The notes below the pieces were generated by a model. That model had not been told where the DNA came from, did no database searches, and saw only the letters and a program-made list of their open reading frames with translations. Below are positions 34,565 through 40,001 of a stretch of DNA of 40,001 nt, piece by piece; the first letter of the stretch is position 1; every line of letters begins with the position of its first letter. The DNA is from Bacteroidales bacterium (lineage in GTDB: Bacteria > Bacteroidota > Bacteroidia > Bacteroidales > Marinilabiliaceae). The position numbers and the translations under genes are program-made. Where the stretch lies: NCBI GenBank assembly GCA_017539645.1, contig JAFYCM010000014.1, positions 1 to 40,001 of the forward strand. Reading direction: 5' to 3'.

Positions 34565-35191
34565 ATGAAAAAAGTATTTCAAGTCATTCTCCTCATCGTT
34601 ATTGTAGGTTTGATTTATTTCGTTTACGAGAGTATTATGCAGCCAATTCGCTTTCAAGAGCAATTCGACAAACGCAAGACTGCAGTGGTAGATAGATTGA
34701 AATTGATTCGTGATGCACAGGTTGCATACAAAGCTAACCACCAAGAATACACCGGCAGTTTCGATACTCTCATCAACTTTGTAAAGACAGAGAACTTCAA
34801 ACTCGTGAAGATGGAAGGTACACTTACCGATAGTATGTTGGCAGCAGGTGTTACTGAAAAAGAGGCACTCAAACTTGGCATCATCAAGCGCGATACCATC
34901 GTTGTTTCGGTTGTAGACTCACTCTTCAAGAATCTTTCACCAGATTCGCTTCGCTACGTTCCTTTCACCGACAAAGCACAGTTCGAGATGGAGAAAGCAT
35001 CCCTCACAACAAGTTCTGGTCTTGTAGTACCAGTATTTGAGGCACGCGTAACCAACAAAGTATACCTCAAAGGTCTTGACAACCAAGAGCGCATCAACCT
35101 CGATGACGAAGCTAACAAACTCGGTCGCTACCCTGGTTTGAAAGTTGGTTCTATCGAAGAGGCAAACAACAACGCGGGCAACTGGGAATAA
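34565..35191 (+). CDS. Conserved hypothetical single-pass membrane protein
   Basis: This 208-residue protein has one N-terminal membrane helix (about 4-22, VFQVILLIVIVGLIYFVY) and a periplasmic or external remainder with long helix QEQFDKRKTAVVDRLKLIRD (31-50) resembling a pilin-like stem, followed by a beta-rich part. It has no prepilin peptidase motif that I can confirm. Neighbours are the DUF3822 and rsmD genes downstream, with 16 bases to the next start, so they may be co-transcribed. The function is unknown; a role linked to pseudopilin-like assembly is only a suggestion. Confidence 0.7.
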   Translation: MKKVFQVILLIVIVGLIYFVYESIMQPIRFQEQFDKRKTAVVDRLKLIRDAQVAYKANHQEYTGSFDTLINFVKTENFKLVKMEGTLTDSMLAAGVTEKEALKLGIIKRDTIVVSVVDSLFKNLSPDSLRYVPFTDKAQFEMEKASLTTSSGLVVPVFEARVTNKVYLKGLDNQERINLDDEANKLGRYPGLKVGSIEEANNNAGNWE

Positions 35192-35207
35192 AAAAACAAA
35201 ACTCTCT

Positions 35208-36053
35208 ATGTCTGACATACGGATAATTGGCTCAAACTACAAAGAGCAATTGTCGACATCGTATAATTTGTCCATTCGGCTTTGGTCGGGTGGACTTTCT
35301 TTTTCGGTGTACGATTCGGTAACAAACAGCATATTAGCACTATGCAGCACCACGTTTAGCGAACCCGATGAGCATTTCGCCCATCAGGAACAACTGATGA
35401 TGTGCGACGAGTTGCTCAACAAGGAATATAAACGCGTAATAGTCAGCATAGAAGGTCGCCCATTCACCATAATGCCGCAGATGCTCGACGACGAAAGTCG
35501 CAACCAGCAGATGCTCAACTTTGTGGGCATACCCACGACCGAAGAAGACGTCATTCTCACCGACAACATCGACGAGGTAGGAGCTAAACTACTCTACCCC
35601 GTTTCGAGATTCTTGTACTACTTCTTGCGTTCGCAGTATAAGAATGTAGAGATTCATCACGCTGCATCACCCATTGCAGAATGGCTTCTAACCAAGCGAC
35701 TTAGCGACGACCGCCGAGGCACCATAAGTATAACTATTGCCGACAAACGACTAACGCTTGTGGCTGTAGATGGAAACCAATTGGTACTTTGCAACGAGTT
35801 TGAATGCACCGACACTAATGACTTTGTATATATGGCTATGAATGCCGTGGAGCAAATAAAGTTCAACGCCGAGGGCTATTTTATGGAGATAAGCGGCGAC
35901 ATAGAGGCCGACGACGAGCGCGTAAGACTACTAAAACGCTTCGGACGCAACGTAGAGCTCGCCACATTCCCACAGCTGCTCGACTACGACTTCATCATGC
36001 CAAACGAGCAACATAGATACACTAACATTATAAAAACGGCATTATGCGTATAG
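35208..36053 (+). CDS. DUF3822 family protein
   Basis: This 281-residue cytoplasmic protein fits DUF3822, a Bacteroidota family that looks like a degenerate actin/hexokinase-type fold. Typical segments are LSIRLWSGGLSFSVYD near residues 20-35, the central LLYPVSRFLYYFLRSQYKN and GTISITIADKRLTLVAVDGN. Its gene is usually next to rsmD; here the two overlap by 10 bases. The role is not established. I chose ATG 35208; a longer frame would overlap the upstream gene. Confidence 0.78.
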   Translation: MSDIRIIGSNYKEQLSTSYNLSIRLWSGGLSFSVYDSVTNSILALCSTTFSEPDEHFAHQEQLMMCDELLNKEYKRVIVSIEGRPFTIMPQMLDDESRNQQMLNFVGIPTTEEDVILTDNIDEVGAKLLYPVSRFLYYFLRSQYKNVEIHHAASPIAEWLLTKRLSDDRRGTISITIADKRLTLVAVDGNQLVLCNEFECTDTNDFVYMAMNAVEQIKFNAEGYFMEISGDIEADDERVRLLKRFGRNVELATFPQLLDYDFIMPNEQHRYTNIIKTALCV

Positions 36054-36580
36054 TAAGTGGAGACCTTCGCGGTAGACGATTTACACCGCCAGAAAATTTT
36101 TCGGCTCGCCCGACGACCGATTTCGCCAAAGAGAACCTTTTCAACGTATTGGCTAACTTCATTGATTTTGAAGAGATTAAGGTCTTAGATATTTTTTCTG
36201 GCACAGGCAGCATCAGCTACGAATTTGCTTCGCGCGGCTGCCGCGACATCACGAGTGTAGAGAAGAATTTCAAGCACCAGCAGTTCATTGCCAAGACCAT
36301 ACGCGAGTTTGGCATCGACAAGCAAGTGCGCTCGATAAAAGGCGATGCCTTCCGCTTTGTGCAGACAACCGAAGCAAAATACGACCTCATTTTTGCCGAC
36401 CCACCTTTCGACCTCGATGTAGCAACATTGCCCGACATAATCTTCGAGCGTAATCTACTGAACGATAATGGATTATTCATACTAGAGCATTCGGGAGAAG
36501 GAAAATACAACAACCACCCGAACTTCTCGCAAACGCGCTGCTACGGCAAAGTGAATTTTACGTTTTTCAAGAATTTGTAA
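36044..36580 (+). CDS. rsmD: 16S rRNA (guanine(966)-N2)-methyltransferase
   Basis: This 178-residue enzyme methylates G966 of 16S rRNA with S-adenosylmethionine. Visible motifs are the N-terminal MRIVSGDLRGRRF, the ARPTTDFAKENLFN segment, the SAM-binding LDIFSGTGSISYEFASRG, and the catalytic DPPF. The length is normal for the family. Start ATG 36044 overlaps the end of DUF3822, consistent with coupling. It is a housekeeping gene. Confidence 0.92.
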   Translation: MRIVSGDLRGRRFTPPENFSARPTTDFAKENLFNVLANFIDFEEIKVLDIFSGTGSISYEFASRGCRDITSVEKNFKHQQFIAKTIREFGIDKQVRSIKGDAFRFVQTTEAKYDLIFADPPFDLDVATLPDIIFERNLLNDNGLFILEHSGEGKYNNHPNFSQTRCYGKVNFTFFKNL

Positions 36581-36746
36581 TTAGCAATTAACCACATAAA
36601 GCACAGAATTCATAAAAAATTTTTTCGTGCGCTCTGTATTCATAAATATTGAAATCACAGACGTTTTCAAGTGCGTTTAGTGTTTTCCGTGGTTATAATT
36701 CATAGATAATACAACATTAGACAACGAAATATAGATAAACACAAAA

Positions 36747-37586
36747 ATGAAGCCCTTTACACTTAACCTCAACGGAACACTCCGCACCTTCGACAAGCCC
36801 CAAGTGATGGGCATTTTGAACCTCACGCCCGACTCGTTTTTCGATGGCGGACGATACATCGACAACCGCGATGCCATACGTAGCCGCATAGATAAGATGC
36901 TCGCCGATGGCGCCGACATCATCGACCTTGGCGCATACTCCACACGTCCCGGTGCCGACGATGTGAGCGTAGACGAAGAGTGGCGTCGTTTGGAGCCCGC
37001 ACTGCAAATTCTTAGCGAACACTACGCTGGCACTATCGTTTCGGTGGATACGTTTCGCGCAAAAGTGGCTCGCCAATGTGTGGAGAGCGGCGTAGTAAGT
37101 ATTATAAACGACATCTCGGCTGGCACACTCGACGAAAACATGTTTGCCACCGTAGCGCAACTTCATGTGCCATACATACTTATGCATATTCAGGGCAAAC
37201 CTAAAAACATGCAAGATTCGCCTACGTATGATGATATTACCACCGACGTGATAAAATTCTTGAGCGAGAAAGTGCTTGAACTTCACCGACTTGGCGTGGC
37301 CGACATCATCATCGACCCGGGTTTCGGATTCGGGAAAACAGTACAACATAACTACACTCTGCTAAAAAACCTTAATAATCTAACTATATTTGATATGCCA
37401 ATTTTAGTCGGTATTTCGCGCAAATCGATGATATACAAACTATTGGGCACTACACCGCAAGAATCTCTAAACGGAACAAGCGTGCTCAATACCATATCGT
37501 TGATGAATGGCGCAAGCATTTTGCGCGTGCACGACGTGAAAGAGGCTGTTGAATGTGTAAGAATTGTTGAACAACTCGCTGAATAA
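36747..37586 (+). CDS. folP: Dihydropteroate synthase
   Basis: This 279-residue enzyme condenses para-aminobenzoate with hydroxymethyl-dihydropterin diphosphate in folate synthesis and is the sulfonamide target. Motifs are MGILNLTPDSFFDGG (21-35), the pABA/diphosphate loop GAYSTRPGA, DIIIDPGFGFGKT and GISRKSM. The length and all key residues are normal. It ends two bases before cdaA, a common Bacteroidota pair. Confidence 0.95.
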   Translation: MKPFTLNLNGTLRTFDKPQVMGILNLTPDSFFDGGRYIDNRDAIRSRIDKMLADGADIIDLGAYSTRPGADDVSVDEEWRRLEPALQILSEHYAGTIVSVDTFRAKVARQCVESGVVSIINDISAGTLDENMFATVAQLHVPYILMHIQGKPKNMQDSPTYDDITTDVIKFLSEKVLELHRLGVADIIIDPGFGFGKTVQHNYTLLKNLNNLTIFDMPILVGISRKSMIYKLLGTTPQESLNGTSVLNTISLMNGASILRVHDVKEAVECVRIVEQLAE

Positions 37587-37588
37587 GT

Positions 37589-38359
37589 ATGTTTCACCTA
37601 ATTGACATACGTATTGTTGACATAATTGACGTGCTTATAGGCGCATATATTATGTATGCCGTCTACAAACTCGTGAAGGGCACCGTGGCGATGAACATCA
37701 TCATAAGCATTATTGCATTTATGGCTACGTGGTTCATCGTGAAACAACTGAAAATGAATATGTTGTCGGTAATATTCGACAGTTTCATGAACGTAGGTTT
37801 GTTGGCGCTCATAATTATATTCCAACAAGAAGTAAGGCAATTTTTAGTGATGCTCGGTTCGCGCTACGACTTCTTGCGGCGCAACTTCTTATCGAAAGTG
37901 ATGAACGAAAGCGAAGCTCCTCAGCAATTACTATACGTCAACGCAGTGAGCAAGGCATGCGAAAATATGTCGCGAACCCACACTGGAGCTCTGATAGTAT
38001 TTACGCGCAATGCCACGCTAAACGAGATAAAATCTACGGGCGAGGAGATTAACGCTGCCTTCTCGCAACAACTGATAGAGACCATCTTCTTCAAGAACAC
38101 ACCGCTGCACGACGGCGCCATGATTGTGGACAAAAACCACATTTTGGCTGCTGGCTGCATCCTGCCGGTTTCGCACAATATGGATATTCCCAAGCAATTT
38201 GGACTGCGCCACCGCTCGGCTCTCGGCATAACGGAAGAGACTGATGCTGTGGCAGTTGTAGTATCCGAAGAGACGGGCAACATCACCGTGTTTCAAGGTG
38301 GTCAATACACTATGATAAATTCCGCAATAGAACTTGGCGAGTACTTAGAGAAGATATAA
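37589..38359 (+). CDS. cdaA: Diadenylate cyclase
   Basis: This 256-residue membrane protein makes cyclic di-AMP from two ATP. Three membrane helices occupy residues 10-85, followed by a DisA_N catalytic domain with the essential DGA (175-177) and RHR (207-209) motifs. The domain length matches CdaA, and the usual regulator gene cdaR is not adjacent, as is typical for Bacteroidota. It follows folP by two bases and precedes the TIGR01777 gene by two, so an operon is likely. Confidence 0.95.
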   Translation: MFHLIDIRIVDIIDVLIGAYIMYAVYKLVKGTVAMNIIISIIAFMATWFIVKQLKMNMLSVIFDSFMNVGLLALIIIFQQEVRQFLVMLGSRYDFLRRNFLSKVMNESEAPQQLLYVNAVSKACENMSRTHTGALIVFTRNATLNEIKSTGEEINAAFSQQLIETIFFKNTPLHDGAMIVDKNHILAAGCILPVSHNMDIPKQFGLRHRSALGITEETDAVAVVVSEETGNITVFQGGQYTMINSAIELGEYLEKI

Positions 38360-38361
38360 TT

Positions 38362-39234
38362 ATGGCAGGCAAAAAAGTAGCAATAACTGGAGCCACAACA
38401 CCACTTGGCAACGTGCTCACAGCGCTTCTTAGGAAGAATGGCTATGAGGTGGTGGAGCTCTCGCGTTCGCTGCTACTACGCCCAATTCCAGACATCACTA
38501 AACATATCGACGGCTGCGACGTGCTGTGCAACTTGCAAGGCGTGCCCTTCGAAAGTCGCTGGACAGGCCGCTATCAGTACGATATTTATGCCGACCGCAT
38601 AACAACCATACATAACCTCTCGCAAGCACTGAATTACTGCGAAGAGCGCCCCAAAGTTTTCATGGGGCTATCGAACGCAATGATTTACGATAAATATGAG
38701 GTGCATACCGACTATTCCACTTCATACGGCGACGGATTTATGTCGGAGGTTGGACGCATGGAGACTGCTGAAATGATGAAACTCAAGAAGCAGTATAAAG
38801 AGAAGCGCCTCATCATTTTGCGAAGTGGCTATGTGATGTGCCGCCGCGGCGGAGTCTACCCTATCTTGCGCCGATTGAGCCGACTGCACCTTGCTGGCGT
38901 GATAGACGATGGCTATCAGTGCATACCTATAGTGCATATCGACGATGCTGCACGCGCCATTTTGTTCCTCATAGAGAGCGAAAATGCCGAAGGTATCTTC
39001 AACATAAGTATTCCCGAAATGTGCTCGATGCGCGAACTCGTCGACTCGATAAAGAAATATCAGCGCGGATTCCAATTACCCATGCCGCACGCGCTACTAC
39101 GTTCGCTCGCCGGACGCGCTACGGAGCTCTTCGAACAAAACTGCAAGGTCAGTCCGCAACGCTTGACAGATATGGGCTTCGAATTTCTCCACCCAAACAT
39201 CGACAACGTGATAAAAACGTTGGCGAGAAGATAG
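38362..39234 (+). CDS. TIGR01777 family SDR-type oxidoreductase/epimerase-like protein
   Basis: This 290-residue protein has the extended SDR fold with a Rossmann start (VAITGATTPLGNVLTALL). The TIGR01777-like segments are CNLQGVPFESRWT and DRITTIHNLSQAL. The second glycine of the usual TGASG motif is replaced (TGATTPLG), and no clear YxxxK pair is visible, so dinucleotide binding is likely but catalysis is uncertain. It ends the folP-cdaA operon. The function of the family is not well set. Confidence 0.72.
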   Translation: MAGKKVAITGATTPLGNVLTALLRKNGYEVVELSRSLLLRPIPDITKHIDGCDVLCNLQGVPFESRWTGRYQYDIYADRITTIHNLSQALNYCEERPKVFMGLSNAMIYDKYEVHTDYSTSYGDGFMSEVGRMETAEMMKLKKQYKEKRLIILRSGYVMCRRGGVYPILRRLSRLHLAGVIDDGYQCIPIVHIDDAARAILFLIESENAEGIFNISIPEMCSMRELVDSIKKYQRGFQLPMPHALLRSLAGRATELFEQNCKVSPQRLTDMGFEFLHPNIDNVIKTLARR

Positions 39235-39258
39235 AAATTCGTAATTCCATTCGTTCGA

Positions 39259-39428
39259 CGTAGTCTGCAGACTACATCGCAGCAAAAAGCAAGGCTCCAG
39301 CCTTGTGCATAACTAAAAACAGAAAGCAATGAGTAACCAAATACGTAATACAAACATTTCAATACAAGGCAAAAGCCTTGCTTTTAGAAAAGACGTAGGC
39401 ACAGCCTACGCCCAACGGGGGGTACCCG
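39259..39428. repeat. Cluster of short palindromes spanning the start of the next gene
   Basis: Five inverted repeats lie in 170 bases: GTAGTCTGCAGACTAC (39260-39275), CAAGGCTCCAGCCTTG (39290-39305), CAAGGCAAAAGCCTTG (39365-39380), CGTAGGC-ACA-GCCTACG (39394-39410) and GGGTACCC (39420-39427). The first two are before the ATG at 39329, the others inside the coding frame. The second and third share their stem sequence. Confidence 0.88.
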
Positions 39429-39556
39429 AATTGTATACTGTAACAAACGATGGATTAAGTTTTAACAAAGCAATTATTGGAAGAAAATTAGACGATGGCT
39501 CTGAAAAAATAATAGCAATTTTTATTGATGACCAATTTATAAAAATAACAGAATAA
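39329..39556 (+). CDS. Hypothetical protein, AT-rich accessory gene
   Basis: This 75-residue protein has no signal peptide or membrane segment. The first half contains the palindrome cluster and reads QGKSLAFRKDVGTAYAQRG. The second half (YTVTNDGLSFNKAIIGRKLD) is a possible small beta domain. No family was recognised. Its stop shares a base with the start of the next gene (TAATG), suggesting an operon. The sequence is clearly more AT-rich than the upstream genes, hinting at acquired DNA. Confidence 0.5.
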   Translation: MSNQIRNTNISIQGKSLAFRKDVGTAYAQRGVPELYTVTNDGLSFNKAIIGRKLDDGSEKIIAIFIDDQFIKITE

Positions 39557-40001
39557 TGAGGAAAATTCTTAAGTCAGGTGATTATGCCATATATAATGGG
39601 CAAGTATATCAAATCTCATTTGACTCTCAAATTGTTTCTCCATTCAGAATAGAAGGAATACATTATTATAAAGCTATTTATAAAATCTATAATATAACAT
39701 TGCAAGATAATGATGGCAACAAAATACCAATTACTTCTATATCACAATTAGAATCGGTATATCATATTTCGACTTATATAGAAATGTCATTCACTTCTTG
39801 TACCGTTCGCGGAGAAACAAATGATGGCTTGTTGTTTATAAATGTTAATGGAGCACAATTAGAACAAATAAAAGAGAAGATTCTATCACATTCTCAATCC
39901 GAAATAGACGCTTTTGATGTTTGTGTTTCAATAGATAAGATTGATTCAATTTGGTATAAGCGGAAGCCATTAGATGAAAATTTTTTATATACCGAGCCTA
40001 T
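39556..40001 (+). CDS. Hypothetical protein (partial, C-terminus beyond window)
   Basis: The frame starts at ATG 39556, one base into the previous stop, and is open to the window end (148 complete codons). The product begins MRKILKSGDYAIYNGQVYQI and continues with beta-rich, Ile/Ser/Asn-rich sequence including TSCTVRGETNDGLL; no signal peptide. I do not recognise it. The strong AT bias matches its upstream partner, so the pair is likely one recently gained unit. Confidence 0.6.
   Translation, partial: MRKILKSGDYAIYNGQVYQISFDSQIVSPFRIEGIHYYKAIYKIYNITLQDNDGNKIPITSISQLESVYHISTYIEMSFTSCTVRGETNDGLLFINVNGAQLEQIKEKILSHSQSEIDAFDVCVSIDKIDSIWYKRKPLDENFLYTEP

Overview
The window looks like a chromosomal segment from a gut-type member of the Bacteroidales (phylum Bacteroidota). 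The evidence is two SusC/SusD pairs, many short lipoprotein and Sec signal peptides, TAnnTTTG-type -7 promoter elements, a DUF3822-rsmD pair, a folP-cdaA pair, and starts without an obvious Shine-Dalgarno sequence. I see no tRNA, rRNA, CRISPR array, integrase or transposase. Most of the window reads as stable chromosome, with repeat-rich intergenic gaps and an AT-rich accessory-looking right end.

Layout. 1-5314: the start of a lipoprotein carboxylesterase (minus strand, cut by the window edge), a secreted nucleotidase/metallophosphatase, and an AsmA-family membrane protein. 5340-17974: a five-gene glycan-uptake-type locus (LamG lipoprotein, susC1, susD1, susC2, susD2). It is preceded and followed by near-identical hairpin terminators and carries no glycoside hydrolase or local regulator. 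18022-21360: a DUF805 membrane protein, a possible gene remnant, a flavoprotein, an EFR1-type flavodoxin/ferredoxin protein and a CDF metal exporter. 21428-21947: a YoeB-type toxin-antitoxin pair. 22117-23793: a short MenE-like ligase and a HAD phosphatase. 24076-26298 (minus): a four-gene ECF sigma operon (sigma, probable anti-sigma, secreted protein, outer-membrane protein). 26380-26454 (minus): a candidate small RNA. 26852-27604: a DUF6261-like gene. 27665-27952: a 42-bp tandem repeat array that reads as a Cys-rich frame broken by one TGA. 28024-34362 (minus): an unknown secreted protein, a chemoreceptor and a SulP transporter, each followed by the same 29-bp terminator hairpin, then a RecD-like helicase. 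34565-39234: a small membrane protein, DUF3822, rsmD, then folP-cdaA-TIGR01777. 39259-40001: a cluster of palindromes and two AT-rich unknown genes, the second cut by the window end.

How the genes work together. The SusCD locus should capture and import a carbohydrate or similar ligand with the LamG lipoprotein as a surface binder, but the degrading enzymes must lie elsewhere. The ECF operon is joined by ATGA overlaps and is probably a self-contained envelope-response unit. The folP-cdaA cluster links folate synthesis and c-di-AMP signalling by position only.

The most unusual material lies between genes: the candidate ~75-nt RNA, a 30-bp inverted repeat around the ECF operon, three dispersed 14-bp-period repeats, the Cys-rich 42-bp repeat, the triplicated terminator, and the palindrome cluster running into a coding region. 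All family names come from motif reading alone; no database search was possible.
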